Part shown: positions 12,301-27,300 of the stretch, piece after piece
Layout: each line of letters opens with the position of its first letter
Numbering within the stretch: position 1 is the first letter of the stretch
Source: Acanthaster planci
Taxonomy: Eukaryota; Echinodermata; Asteroidea; Valvatida; Acanthasteridae
Length of the DNA: 64,000 nucleotides
NCBI RefSeq assembly: GCF_001949145.1
Contig: NW_019091468.1
Span: forward strand, 262,580 to 326,579
Reading direction: 5' to 3'
The notes under the pieces: model-generated
What the model saw: only the letters and a program-made list of their open reading frames with translations
Told to the model about the DNA's origin: nothing
Database searches by the model: none
Position numbers and translations under genes: made by a program

Positions 12301-15300
12301 ACTTATTACCTTGAGAGAGTTATTGGGCAAAAAGTTGTTTTCCTTGATGTGATTTGGTGATCACTTCTGTGGGCTCAAATCTCACTTGGATTTGAAGAGT
12401 ATGGTAAGCAGCATTAAAAGGTTACAAGGAGTGTATGACATTGTTTTTTATAATTGTTTACCATGCTCCCAGTGGAAAAAAATTACAACCTGTGGCATGG
12501 AGTAGAAACGAACTTTGCAATTACAAATCATAAATGTCAGATTTACCATTTGTGTCTTCCTGTCCACTGTTTGAAACATAAGGACAATTGTCATCGTCAT
12601 CCAAGATGCCATCACCATCTTTGTCACTGTCACACAGATCACCTGTGAGGAAAATTGTTTGGCTTTATCAGTGCCCACTTAATTTGGAGGTAGCATTTTC
12701 CAAACCTACTGAAAAGCAGTCTTTTTACAGGTAAGCAGACTAACACATTTGTACTCTTAAAAGGACTTGATCAGCAAAGAATTTGGACAGTAGTCACGGC
12801 CATAAATGGCAGTGCTGTAGTTGAGTCCATCACAAGTCCCTGTAAACCCTGCAAGTCCATCACAAGTCCATCACAAGTCATTCAGTCCTAGGTCACCATG
12901 ATGAACTGTGACAAAAGCATTCTTTTGTCATTGTTCACCCTGTTACTTGTGACAAGACTTGTGAAAGGACTAATGACGGGACTTATGATGGACTCTACTA
13001 CAGAAGTGCTAAGTGGAAGTGTTTTGTAAATAGAACTTAAGTGATGGTACTTGGGCAGCTACAGTGTTTTAGCTGAGTCCAATCAGGCCATCACAAGTCC
13101 AGTTACGAGACAAGTCATACCGCTAAGTTAGAGAGTGAACATTGGCAAGACCGGTAGGGACTTGTGACGGACTTAATAACATAATTGGGCATGAAGGTTT
13201 CAACCACATCTAGGGATGGCAAAATATGAGCAATGACTCACCAACAACATCAGCATCATTGTCCGTCTGATCTGCATTAGGAATGCTGATACAGTTGTCG
13301 TCTATATTGAGAATACCATCACCATCCCTGCAAAAGTAACATAATCTTGAATTAAAGTTGGTGAGTGCAAAAGCAGATCCAAATTTTCACAAGGGTCAAA
13401 AAATTTCAGAATAATACATATGACTATTCTGGGACCTTTCTGACAGGTGAGGCTACATTCTGGGGCTATTTACACGCACTGGAAAGAAAGAGAATGAAAT
13501 AATTCCCCCTACTTACCATTTCTCATTATGTGTTATCAAAAATAAAAAAAAACCTTCGCCCCTCTTTGGTGGGCCATGATAACCCATAGGTCAACCTTGA
13601 ATACGGTAATGTCTCAGTGCTGCACATATGATATTGCTCACCCTTTATCAAGTGGATCTACAACTTCATCCCTATCCCTAAGCAAAATGAAAAAAATCTT
13701 GGCTCGTAGTACTAATGCAGTTATCTAAGTTGAGAATGATAGATGCATCTCTGCAAAATAATGCCAGACTTCTGTCAGCAGTATAAGTATTGCAATACCA
13801 GCACAGCTTTTTGGACGCTATAGGGGAAAACTATCTATATGAAATAATTCAACAGTAAATTGAACCCTCTCCCATTCATATTGCAACAATATTATTACGT
13901 AAAACACCACTCTTATCCAAGAGAGATAACTGCCATCAATAATCATAACACTACAGTTGTAATCAAAGATTATATAGCGCCGCGTAGCGACGCAAGATGG
14001 GTAATTCGGACATTAAGGTGTTATCACCATGGGCACCATTCGAATGTGAACGTTAATGTGTGTGCCTGACTGTCGCGGCGCCTGTGCATTAACATGCACT
14101 GCGCAGGCGTAGTCCAACCAGAATGGCGCCCATGTGATAACAACGTTTTACACGTATTCATGGTGAAGTTCCCCATCTTGCGCCGCTATGCGGCGCTATA
14201 CAATCTTTGGTTGTAATGCTGTTCTTGACAAATGTCGCTGTTGATTAAAATAAACCATTGTTTACCGTTACTTGTTTCAAGCAGTATTTTATCGTAACCG
14301 GGTATAGTTCGTCATGTGCCCAGCAGAAGGGCGTAAGCGCTTAGGCCCTTTTGCCGGGAAGCATAATCACTGCAAAAAAAACTTTTCCCGGCAAAAGGAC
14401 GAAAGTATGCAACTTTTGTATTTTAAGGAAATATGAATATTTCTTGGCGAAAAGTAAAAAGAAAAAGGCCCAAGTCCCTTTAATAAGTTGTTCAAAGGTT
14501 GCTTTTTGTACAGCCCAGGTTGATTTTATAGTAAATTATATCCGTTTTTTACTAAATAAAGAGAGTGTGTTTCTTACACCCTTTTGCCGGGAACATTTTT
14601 TCTGCTGTGATCATGCTTCCCGGCAAAAGGGCGTAAGTGCGCTTACACCCTTCTGCCGGGCACCCAACGAGTTACACTGTCTTAATTTCGCAGCTTTTTG
14701 GGGGGACATCTTACATGTCTTTGTTTGTGCCACCGACGACATCACAAGCATCACCATATCCGTTCTGGTCCGTATCAGTCTGTGCTGTGTTAGACACAGC
14801 AGGGCAGTTATCACATGCGTCACCCACACCATCTCCGGTTGGTGTCTCTGAGTCCTCCTGACTTGTGTTGGGAACAAGTGGACAGTTATCGGCAGCATTA
14901 AGCACTCCTTTAGGTAAAGAGATACCAAAAAATCTTTCGTTTGTGTACAAACAGGCTTCGAATTCGCAAGTTAGAAGTACACCGGATCATCAACAAAACC
15001 ATTCACTTGAGCAAGATGCATTGATGTTCCAAAGCACAATGGATGCCAAGTTAATGCATACCATCATTGTCAGTGTCTGGGTCACATGCATCACCAAGCC
15101 CATCACTATCCGTGTCAGCCTGGTCTGGGTTGTTATCGCTGAGGCAATTATCACACGCATCACCAATGCCGTCACCCTCTGTGTCTTCTTGGAAATAATT
15201 AGCTGTGTACTGGCAGTTATCCTGTTGAGAGACACAATGTGATAAGTTCACTGTAAAAGCCTGAAGAATCTCTCTTTCTGAAGATGATTACATGGCTGAC

Positions 15301-18300
15301 TGGTTCTTCTGAAAAAAAATGATCAATATCTTCTCTGGTTTTACAGCCAACCTTCTATGGTTTACCTCTACGCCATACTGTTGCACAAGTTACTAATGAG
15401 TAACAACTATCTACTAACAACCAACCATCTGTTTGGTAAATTCTCACAACTGACTGGAGGCTTGTCTGCAGTGAATGCTTCTCCAGCAAACTAGTGACCG
15501 TTTTTGTGAATTTTTGATGAGTTCAATACTGACCTTGGCATCAAAGATACTATCATTATCGTCGTCATCGTCACAGATATCGCCAATATGATCATCATCT
15601 GCATCTTCCTGCCCACTGTTGGGATGTTGGGGACAGTTGTCCTTCAAGACAAAATCAACATATTTTAGAGTCTCACCTCTAGGCCAAGTACAGTACTGGT
15701 AAGTACATAAAAGCAAACTACTCAATTAGGTTTATGGTCTCAGATGTGAAATCAAATTGTGTGAAATAGGCATGCTGTGATTTTGAACTCAGAGTGTACT
15801 GACATGTCGTTTATCTAAACAGTACTTATTCGAAGGAGTCACATACCTGTCTCTCAAACCCACATTCTCTTCTGAATTTACCTCATGCTTATACAGTGTC
15901 ATGTCTGACATTAAGGCCTCTTCTCAATGGGTATTTGTGAGCTGTGGCTTTAGTTCTTGCTATTGCATCACCATGGTGAGTAGCCATAGTTGAAGGCAAC
16001 AAGGGCCACTTCAAGACATGACTATGGTTGGGTAGGCCACTCTGAGTCCAGAACAATTCCAGGGTATATGAACTGGTGACTAATGATGGACAGAGCTAAG
16101 GTAAGACTGGATATAAACTTTTCATTTTTAAAATTTCAGTGGGACTCATAAAAATTATTCCACTCACTGCTTTACATGCCAGATCGCTGCAGAGAAGTGT
16201 CATCTCTGGCCGACCATCGAGATCGGTGTCAATGCCGCAATAGACTCCATTGCCCGCCCAGCCGTTGTTGCACTTTCAAAAACAAACAACTGATGTTAAA
16301 GTCACCGGCAGAGAAGAAAGAGCCACATGACTTCAAAGTTTTTCATCTGACCCAGCTAGCATACAAAAAGTACTCTGCATCAGAATATACGTAGAATGAT
16401 AAATTGGTAATTTAGCGATCTAGAGGTATTATCAGGCTTCAGTTGTTGGCTAATCCTTGCCTTCAACATGTATCTCCAGGTACCTTGGTTTGAATCCCAC
16501 CTAGTGCATCATTTTGTCAACTTTAATCTTGTTTATTTCTGTGTAGCATAAGTATAACATTTCTCCTATGAACAATCCATACTCCTGGATATTTTTTTGG
16601 GGGGGCATATAGAAACTGGAAAAAAAGGAATCAAGACCACAAAGATCTGGTTTGAATGGTGTGTTGAGATAAGATGGACTGGACTGAAGAGATGGCAAAT
16701 CAACCATGTTAGTCTCTGGGAACTTACCTCGCAGACATAAGTACCAGCTCCTGTGGAGATGCATGTAGCATTCTCATGGCAGTTGTTTTTGCCCGTGAGG
16801 CAATAGTCGCCAGGGAGGCAACCAGTCTTACCGTCTCCTAGGTAACCAGGTAGGCAGAAACCACAATGGTAACTTCCCTGTAAAAACAATATTAGTTGAG
16901 AAAGACCAAGCTTCATAAAACGGCAGAAAAAAAGCTGCTGCTAAACTGACACAGAAAAATCACACTAGACCCAGGGAGTGGCTCCCATTCATGGACCTGA
17001 GGCAAAGAATGTTTACTAATCAATTATGACAAAAATTGTGATACACAAAAGGTATTTCCAGAAAGCTGGCACAGGGATAACGAGGAGGGTTGTTATATAG
17101 CCAGAGGTAATGAAGCTATCCTAAAGCACAGAGAGTTTGGATATCAGATAAATTATACATTCTGTTATTAATTTCAAACTGCAAAAGTCAGTCATTAGAA
17201 AATCCTAAAATGGAAAAGGAAAACAGATTTGCTTCTCCACGCATGGATCACTGTTTTTATTCCTTTAAATTATTATCGATGTTTACTGTACCTCAGTGTT
17301 CACACACTCAGAATTGGGATCACATCCGCCATTGTCGATGGCACATTCGTCAATATCTTTACACACCTGACAAAAACACAACAAACCACACCCTGCATTA
17401 GCTGCAGACTTTAGGACAAAGATGACCAAGAGTGGTTATTGTTCACCTGGAAAAACAGGTTTAGAAAGGCCAAGTAGATGTTGACGTGAAAAAATTCACA
17501 GCATTCGGGCAGATGCAAACAAGAGGGACTTCCCAAGTATGTGTTTATTATGTTACTACTTAATGTTATCCTTTGAGGTTGTTAAAGTGCAATTCCGCAA
17601 CAAGAATTACAAGCCATTAGGGCGGTAGTGCAAGGCTCGTGGACAGGTGGTACACACGCATCACATGCCTCCTTGACAAATCGGGTGGTGGGAATTGCCA
17701 AAAGCACACGCGCGTCAAGCTTAAGAACGCGCATGGCAGTTATGGCATCTCCTTGAAGTAGAAGAAAACTTAGAAAATTAAGACCCTCCCTGGCACCCTT
17801 TTTACCACCAACCATTACCTGGGGGTTAGCCAATGCATGATCCACTCCTATACCATGAGGTGTATTGCCGGCATAGCCAGGTTTACATGCACTGCATTCA
17901 TAGCCTGGTGACAAGTTGATGCAGGTGAAGTTGCAAGGGTCTGCGATGGCACACTGAAGTACAAGCATAACAGAGAACATTTTAAAGATTTATCATTTCT
18001 TAATCAGTTACAACAACCTTAAGCATCTTTCGTTTCAAACTCCTTAAAATTATTCAATTCTTTTTGGAATTACATAGTGACTATCCCTATCCCACAAACT
18101 TTCTGATCCTTGGTACCGGTACCTTACCTCATTAATATCTGCACATCCATCTCCAACCTGAGAGAAGCCAGCCGGACACCCACCACAGATATATTTCCCT
18201 GCTCCCTGATTGATGCATAGTACATCTTCAGCACAAGGGCTAAACTCTGTCATACAGGGACCTGTTAAACAAAAGGAGGAGCAGTAACGTCAAGTAGTCC

Positions 18301-21300
18301 AATGAACAACCCTGCATGAAAAGAGAGGGAGGTTTTTCCTTTGAGGCAGCACACCTGACAAACATGCAAACATCGGGTATGGAGAACAACACTCCAGCAA
18401 TTTTGCACATCTGTAGTGTCTTCATACAGGCACCAAGCACACAGGAACAGAGTTAAGTGTCACCTCGGTTTCTCTGTAAATTTCTAGGGCACTAGGCTGG
18501 AAGCTGATAGGGCCTTTTAAAAAGTGTGTATCCAATAGATTTAGGTCTTGCATCTTTCCACTGCAAGCTGTGGCCCTTATATTGCTCAGTGGCTTAAATG
18601 TGATCAGTTATTTTGTTTTAGTGTGGGGAGAAAAAGTAAACTTCTTTTCGTATATCACTCAGTGTGGCATCCTGATGAAAGTGGACACTACGTAGGTGAG
18701 AAATGTTGAAGGGTTGTATATCTTTTCACAGCCCTTAACTCAAGAGTGGCCCTGGCAATCTTCAACTCAATTTGTTAGACTGGGTCACAAACGGTCTCGT
18801 CTAGTTACCGGAGTCATGAGTTTTAGGATACGTTTGCGTGGTTACTCCTGTTAACACGAGTAGGATGCGTGCACATTACACTTGGATGCAGGAGTACACC
18901 CCCCCAGCGAGAGTATACTCTCGCTGACCCGCAGAACGTACTTCAGCTGTTTGAGCGCTTAGGAGTATACCCATGCTAACACGAGTAGCTCGCTCGAACG
19001 CACCCTTAATGTGCAATTATTAATGGCTACTTACATTCAGCCTGACTGGAGCATGACTTGCAAGGCCTCCCGTCTCCAGCCGACCATGCTGTGATGTGGC
19101 ATGGTGCGCAGGAACTCTTACCCTGTGTGCTCTGGTATCCTGCAGGGCACTTCTCACAGATCGACTGCCCAGTTAAGTTATTGAATGTGCCCGGCTGGCA
19201 GGGCTGGCAGAACTCTGCAGCAGTTGAAGTAAAATTAGGTAGAATATGAACCCCACTGAATGAATGGAACCTGAGCATCTTAGAAGTGGGCCATTCCATT
19301 TGTAACGGTGTCCATCGTTATGTGGGTTCCGTTACAATGAGCAGCTATTTCCCAGCAAGTGGATTTCTAATTATACATCTTGCGAGGCTAAATACAGAGG
19401 TGTGTGTCATTTTTACAGAGTAAATAACCTACTCTAAAGGTTATGACGAGTAGTAAAAGTTACCGATGTATATAAACAAGGACACCGTCACAAATTGTCC
19501 CCAAATCTCATGGAATGATCCAAACTATGAATGCACATATCTGTGAAAAGAGTCAGTTTTGCATATCTTGAAATTTAAGCACAAACTGATTCCAGGAATT
19601 ATTTTTATACTGGCTGGTGACATATTTTGCTTCAGGGAAGGTAATTAACAGACTTAAAGAAGTTAAGATCTCGTCTGAGGTGCTATGATTATAAAATTTC
19701 AAAATGCTACATTTCTTGCCGGGAATCATTACCTACGAGGACAAGTTTCTTAAAACAATAATCAAGGATTGTTATCCCAACATATGCAAGCACTTGCATT
19801 GCAATCTTTTGGCATCACAATTCTGTGTTTGTGTACTGTTTCCTGAGATTGGGCATAGATTTCTACCAACCAAACGTGATCTCTGATCTCTGCAACTGAC
19901 CTGAATCAAATCCTTGTGAGAAGTAGCCTTGGGGGCAGATGGACTGTATCCCCCTAAAGCAAGCTGTGCCTGGGTCACACAGAGCACAGGCCTCTGGGCA
20001 GTGCTGGGAAAAAAAGAGGTAATTTTCATGTTCAAGGGTCTGTTCTATACATGAAGGGTTGGTACTATAGACAAAACCAGCAAACTAAATCAGAAATCAT
20101 AACTTGTGAGGCCTTGCTCCTGTTTCAAGTACTGAAGTCCATCACATGTCTGCCACACGTCTAGTCACAATCGCACATCTTTTCACAGGACCAATCACAA
20201 GAAACAGGGACTACACAATGAGAGTCCAAATTCATCTAAATAGCTGTGATGACTCAACTAGAACACTGGTGAAGGTAGCCAAAATGCAGACACCTAAAAC
20301 TTAGCAACACTTGCACACTGTGACAAATGTTCATGAGAGAACTGAAAAATATCTACCTTCAAATTTTGGTTTACCAATTAAAATAATGAATATGCTTCCT
20401 TTGAGATAGCATTCAGTGGGTAGATGTCAAGCAACTTGATGTTCATCACAATCACTGATAACAATTTAATAAGCTTGAACTTTTCCCATTCTGACTAGTG
20501 TCGGCCAGCCAACTCCGGCAAGCTTGGTGGTCAAGCAGTTAAGACATCTGCACTAGTTAGCAGGAGGTCGGGGGTTTGAGCCCCATCGGAGTAAGCTTGT
20601 GAATTTTATCACAAGCTCTCAGACACACACTGAGAATACAGTGGTGACTAATATAAATCGGTGTAAGGGCAAAAATCCTGTAGTTATCTGGATAGATTGA
20701 ATGGTTTACCACCAATATTTCCCGAGACTGCCTTCTGTCTTTATCATTCTAACACTACAATTTTTTCTTTTCTCCAAGGAAACCATCAGATGTCAGTGAC
20801 TACAAAACCAAGTGCTAAACTGGATTTGAAACAACAAGGTAATCCCTACAAGTTTGGTGCTAGAGGCGACACATCTTCCACTAGTGTGAAGGAGGTCAAG
20901 TGTTTTATATCACCCAGGTAAGTTCATTAATTGTTTTCTTCCACAGATGAAATTGAAAAGAGAGAGTGCTAGGGGAACTAAAGCATATGTAGGACAAAAC
21001 CCAGAAAAAGCATTCAGATCTTCTGCACTCACTGTTTCATTGCAGCGGCCATGATGATACTTTGGGCATGGTGTAGCATAACCATCTTTGCACAACTGCA
21101 AAATGCAAACAGTGAAATGAGATTATTATCACCATTAAGGCACATAACAAATGGTCAGCAGCAATCGGTAATTTTGGCACAAGAATTATTCCTTTGAAAA
21201 GGTCTAGCCCCAAAGGAAAACCAACAATTTGACAGTATATCTTTTTTTCCGTTCTACCTGGCTTTAGAAAATTCTAGATAACACACAGGTCATGCTTCAT

Positions 21301-24300
21301 ATTTCTCATAGAAAATACATGTAGTCAACACCAACCTGTCTTTTATTCATTTCCACAGACACTTTTTGCATCTCACTGTCAATAGTTGAAGCTTCTGGTC
21401 AGCAAACTAACTATCTGAAACTCTTCAAAAACCTATCCAACTCCTGATCCTTATACTTACCCATCCAATAGGGCAAGGTACACATTCTAAGGCATGGCCA
21501 AAGGAATGCTCTGTTGGTGACCGGTCGCACGAGTCCAACGGAGGATCACAGCGACCACAGGGGCGCTGTAAACCGTCCCCTATGCAGTAGTTGGTGGTTA
21601 GACAGCGCTCACACTGGGTCAAGTCTGTCAAGAATAAGGATGTTGAAAGTAGCTGATCCAGGGTCATTAAACTACAAGAACACAAAGCCACAGAGGTGAC
21701 CATGGCCCTGCCCGCTCCACTAATTTCCTATATTTTAAGTAACCTGGACTGCCCTGCCCTTGGATGCAGAGGGAGTTGGTGATGAACCAATCTTCACCCT
21801 AAAGCAACCTCCAGAGGCAATCCGGTTCGTATGTGTGACATCACTTCAGTTCAAACCATGCCCACTGCACATGGAGCTACATTGAACCATGGAACTGGAA
21901 GAAAACAAGCAACTTGATAGCTCAACCAGGAGGCTTGCAATAAGTGTTGCAATCATGTGTATGACGAAGTCACTTAGGACCGGATATAGAAATAAGATAA
22001 CATGTAGCTGAAAGCTATCGCTTTTCCTCATGGGCTTCAGAGCATTATGATAATGTGCTGGAAGAGCTTACAAGATGTGATTACAGTACAGAGGAGTTAT
22101 TTGGCCAGCTACAGACAATTCTGAGTCAAATACTTTTATCAAAAGGAGGTATAGCAAACAGGAAGATTTACTTTAAAAGTAGAGGCAAATGCATCAATGT
22201 GACTTACGTCGTAGCCGTCTCTCTGTGGTACAACCAACAATTTCTAGCCTCAGCCCTATCTTGCTGTGCCATGATTGGGGCAGAATGCGGATATACTGAG
22301 CATAGACTTCATTAAAGTACACACTGGAGACAGCATCCTGGTCTATGTTACCAGTGAAGAGCTACAAGGAGTACAAAAGAAAATGCACTGACATTATAAG
22401 CAGACAGTCAGTGGTTTGTGGCTGCAACTGCCATGCTGATATTTTCTAAGAGGATTCCAACCTGTCATAGTGCTTTTGTTCTTAGGCAAGACTATTTGCA
22501 GTAATTGCTTCTGTCCAAGGATGAAAGGAGTTTTCACCCGATCAAGGGTTAATCAAATGGCGTTACATGAGCATTGGTCCAATTATTCTCCTTTACCAAA
22601 TACACGCACACGCTGCAATACTATAAAGTATCTCTGAACCAAGTAGTAAGACCACTGGAGTGTGCTAAATAGTCACTCACCAGAAGTATTGTATCTGATC
22701 ATTGTCATCTTTACACTTTATCCTTTACAGTGTGCTATTATCATAGGAGTATTCTTCATACTATCAGTAGCATTATATCTGATCACTGCCATCTTTAGCC
22801 TGCTTCCATACTACAAAATATCTCTAGATACTATTTTCACCTTAGAAGTAGTGTGGTTACTTCCATCTTTATCACGTACCATGTACTACTATCATTGGAG
22901 TATGGTACATTGTCTCAGTAGCATTATATCTGATCACTGCCATCTTTATCCTGCTTCCACACTACAAAGTATCTCTGTTCAAAGTCGTATTATCAGTGGA
23001 GTGTGCTGTATGTACTTCAGCAGAAGTACGGTACCTGGTCATTGCCATCTTTATCCTGTATCCTATACCATGTGCTGGTATCATTGGAGTATGCCACATA
23101 GTAAGTCTCAATCCAGACTTCTGCATCCCCAACACCCTGAGTCCTGACACCAGAGAAGATAGTAACCAGATCCATGTCGACCTGCAGCCACTGGTTCGTG
23201 TCAGTGGTTTCTGCTATCCAGCCTGCGAAATGGAATCACAACTATGATGTGGGTTATACTTTTAGATTAGCCATACGGATTTAACAAGCTAGTTACCATC
23301 AGCAGCGGCAGGGGGACCAATGCATAATACTCAAGAAGTTTTCTCTTCAAGTGTTTTTCTTTCCATAAGCTCTTTACAAACAGTGTGTGTGTGATAAACT
23401 GTACCTTACACATTGCCATGCTAATAAACATACGAAAGGTCTCAAAGTCGGTGCATATTTGGAATTTCTTCTTTCTCAACACAGTTTCCCCAGGACTTCT
23501 TCTTGTCAAGAGCCTACAAGTTGAGTTGAGGTTGCCATACCACCAAATCTTTACTCGACGCATAAAGGTTCTTGCCACCTTAGATATCACAAGTCGTACA
23601 TTTACATGTACTCATTCATGAACTTGTTGCAGTAATGTCGTCATACTTAATATTTGATGGATGTTGTAGTTCTCGGTTGGAGGGCCAGGATGGCATACTG
23701 ATTATTTCCTTGCTTTTCCCCCCTGCAGTCAAGGTTCGAACCCCAGTCATACAGGTTGTCCTGTTCAATCGGTTTTCAGTCCCTACCTGACTCCTTTGCT
23801 TTCACCTGGAATGTTCTTCCATGATTTCCCTCCCATCTAGAACTCCAATTTTTGTCTCAATTCTTCAGTTTCTTCAGATTTACCGGCTACAGTGCCTGAG
23901 GCACTTTTGAGGAATCACTGGTCGCATTACCTGAGATAATCCAATTACATGAAACCCACCTGACCCAAATTCACCATCTGTGCTGGCATTAGCATGGAGC
24001 CTTGCTCTGTTTGGTGTGTGCGCACTGTCATAAAATGATGACGCTGATACCATTCTGTCTTGAATAACGCCTGTCTGCATTCCGAGGGCATCTCTACAAT
24101 CTTTGAAGGAAGAAACAATATGACAACTTAAAAATCTGTTGAACAGTCCACTCCTACATGAATCTCTGCAGGTCAATTACCACAGCTTCAACGTACCATA
24201 AACAAAGACGTAGTATTTGGGCACCCTAAGGTACAGGCCACCTGTCAGGACATCAATGTAGACTTTGACTTCAACTGGCTCACTGATAGCATCATAGAGA

Positions 24301-27300
24301 CAGGTGTTGCTGATGGTCACGGTGACGTTGACGACTGTGCCGCGAGCTGGAGTGCCATCATCAATGGCTACGATTGTCAGCTGAAGTACTGAGAAGGTGT
24401 CGTTGATGATTGGTCTGTAGTGAAGGAAAATAGGGAGTTTAAAGGATTGAACCTTGCTATTCTTGCCAAAATGAAGATGCGGGATGAAATTGATCTTTTA
24501 CTCAAATCAACAATGATCTGCATGATTCAAAGCAGCCTATTGTCTCTGAGAAATACAGAATAAGACTAAATGATGGACGTGGAATATATTGTACTCATAC
24601 AGTACTCGAAGTCAAACAATTGTTTACAGGAGCTCAGGTGCATTGGATATACAGCACACAACACAGCAAGGTGAAACTACTAAGGATGTTTAACAGCAAT
24701 GCATTCCATTGTGGCTTGAATCTCTTTCATCAGTGCCTCTGAGGTTAAACGAACTCACACAAAGTCCACAATAGCCATGTTCAATTTTTCCTCGGCTAAT
24801 CAAAACAGGAGCCTATAAAAGCGAGCTCCATATTCACATTGGGTTCCTACATTTGTGGATCAAATCCAATCAACTCACATCTCTGTGACTGCTGAGGTGT
24901 GATAGGTGATCTGACTGTTGGCCCCGCTGTCCGCATCAGTCACTAGCACCTCGGCCAGGGGTTCCTGCTGCAGAACGGGCAATGGGAAGAAGACAAGGCT
25001 GTTCTTGGACACCACAGGGCAGTTGTCGTTCACATCAGTCACAGTAATCTGGGAAAAGAAAAGGTGAGCTTAAGCTACAGGTGAGATGCATCTGAACCCC
25101 AGGCCTTTACTGTCATGTGGTCTGTATATATATCAGACCATCAAATAGCACTGCTCTTTACTGTATACAAAGTGAATACGTCATGCATGCATTTATGCGT
25201 GTAAAAGGCATTGGTGTGATAACCAGCACGTAAACCAGCACAAACACATACTCTATTCCTCTGCACAGCACTTCCTGGTTCAAAATGACGTCACACATCA
25301 GTATTCTATATTGCAGGCTGGACTGATCACTTCTTTCATAATAAAGCATGCCATCCATTGACCCATGCTGCAAATCCATTGGACTGAAAGAGTTATTGGA
25401 TGTTTGAGCAATACTCAGCGTTAACTTACCTCAACGGTCAGCATGCCTTCATGCGGTGGGCTGGCATTGAGATCAACTACACTGATCTTCAGGAAGTACC
25501 ATGAAGCAACTTCATAATCAAGCTCAGTTGCAAGTGTTATCAAGGCCTTGTCCGTATTGACATTAAATGTTTGCTCTGCAGTTTCATTTCGCTCCGGCAC
25601 TGAACAGCACAAAAGCAAAGATAATAATAAAAATGGGCACTACACATATTATCATTATCCCTGCATACTGGGCTAAAAAATTCTGAACATTTCTGAGACC
25701 ATCTCAGCTCCCTGGGGAGTACACAACCCCAATGCTGCCATATTTGGCACAAACGAGTACAAAACATAACCATATCTGCTATAACATCTCCCTATTTACT
25801 CCTGGGGTAAAGTGACTCGCCCAAGATTACAACATGCCAACACCAGCTGGATTCGAACCCCTGACCCTATGATCAGATTGACAAAGACAGGTTTCAAACT
25901 TGGACCTCAGGCAGCACTGGAAAACGGAAACAAGTAATAAGCCTGATGGACTCTCTGCAAACTATGTTATCTGTCAGCAAAAGTGCAAATGTTGGAGACT
26001 GCAAGAACCCTCTGTGTCCTGGACCATGCTTCAGTGAATACCCCTCAATCGGATTCCATACGCTTGTACCCTTCAGTTGAAAACTACACACAGCAGACTA
26101 CTTGCAACCAGTTTTCAACTGAATGTACAAACCTTTATCAAATGCACATGAGCAAACTAAAAAGAAGACACATCTTTAATACTCCTGAACGCCTCATGTT
26201 GTTACCTTTCTCTGATTCGGAGTCACAAGTGATGAAGTCTGTACCATTCACCGTATCACTAAATGATGGTGGACCAGCAGTAGGGGCCTCACCATCTGCT
26301 ACATTTTCTTTGGTGTTGTTTTTGAGGGTGAAGTGTCTTGCTTCATTGCCTGTTAAACAGATAAAATATACACATTACTCTATACTGTATCTTGGTATCA
26401 CAGATTGCGAAAGTTGACCAGTGGACATCTTGGTAATACTTTTAACGTGGTGATTAGATGGAGATACAAAAAACAAGTCTAGGTGTAACACTCATCATAC
26501 CTTTAAGCAATCTTAATAACCAGAATGGTATCGTCATAAAAGCTTCAGCCATGAGATTCACTGGCTTTCTCCCTCAGCACTTCAGCAACCAACAAAAATG
26601 TGTAGGGTGGCTCATAAAAATGTGTCAGGAATATTTGTCACGCATACCACTTGTGATGGTGACTTGAAAGTTTGGTCCGGCAGAGAAGGCATCTGCCACC
26701 CAGACTGATTCCAGGATGGCACTGAGGTGTAGGTCCTCATCCACAGTGACAGCATAGTCAACTGGAGGGTTATCTGGGTTCAGAGGAAGGAACTTGATAC
26801 CTTGAACCTCCAGGAAGAACTCAGAGGAGCAAGGATTCCGCTCGGTGTGGAAGAGGTCAAAGTGGTAAGACTCACCAACCTGCGAGATAGTAATAGCAAC
26901 AAGAATCAACGACCTGCGAGATAGTAATAGCAAAAATACTTAAGGACATGGGAGATAATAGTAGCAAAAAGTTGTAGTCAAGGTACCACAAGTCATGGCA
27001 TAAGTTGCATTAAATCTTATTTGTCCAGTTTTAATTCAGGTTTCAGGCTACTAAAATGAGATGGGACAAATGCAAATCCCTGTGAATCATTGGGCATCTT
27101 AAAAAAAATTATTTCTTCTTACCTCCATTTCAAGAAGTACTTGTTCTTCAGGAATGGAATTGGTGATGACGCATTCTCCGTCAACAACTGTTCCCTCCTC
27201 TGGAGTTAAATAGTTCCCACCTGAGAAATATGATTAAGTACTTCAGCTTCGTCTCTTCCAGTGGTCAAATTTTACATAAGTCAAGCTGAAATTCTTGGTT

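Noticed and set aside
14351-14851. 166-codon plus-strand open frame, the longest in the window
   Set aside because: It runs across a foldback element and the antisense of a TSP type 3 exon; no domain signature in that frame.
22662-23147. 161-codon plus-strand open frame with hydrophobic stretches
   Set aside because: Antisense of the F5/8C exon and its decayed tandem copies; the hydrophobicity comes from the repeat.
23690-23790. GGTTCGAACCC B-box considered as a tRNA gene
   Set aside because: No matching A box at the right distance and no cloverleaf; more likely a SINE fragment.
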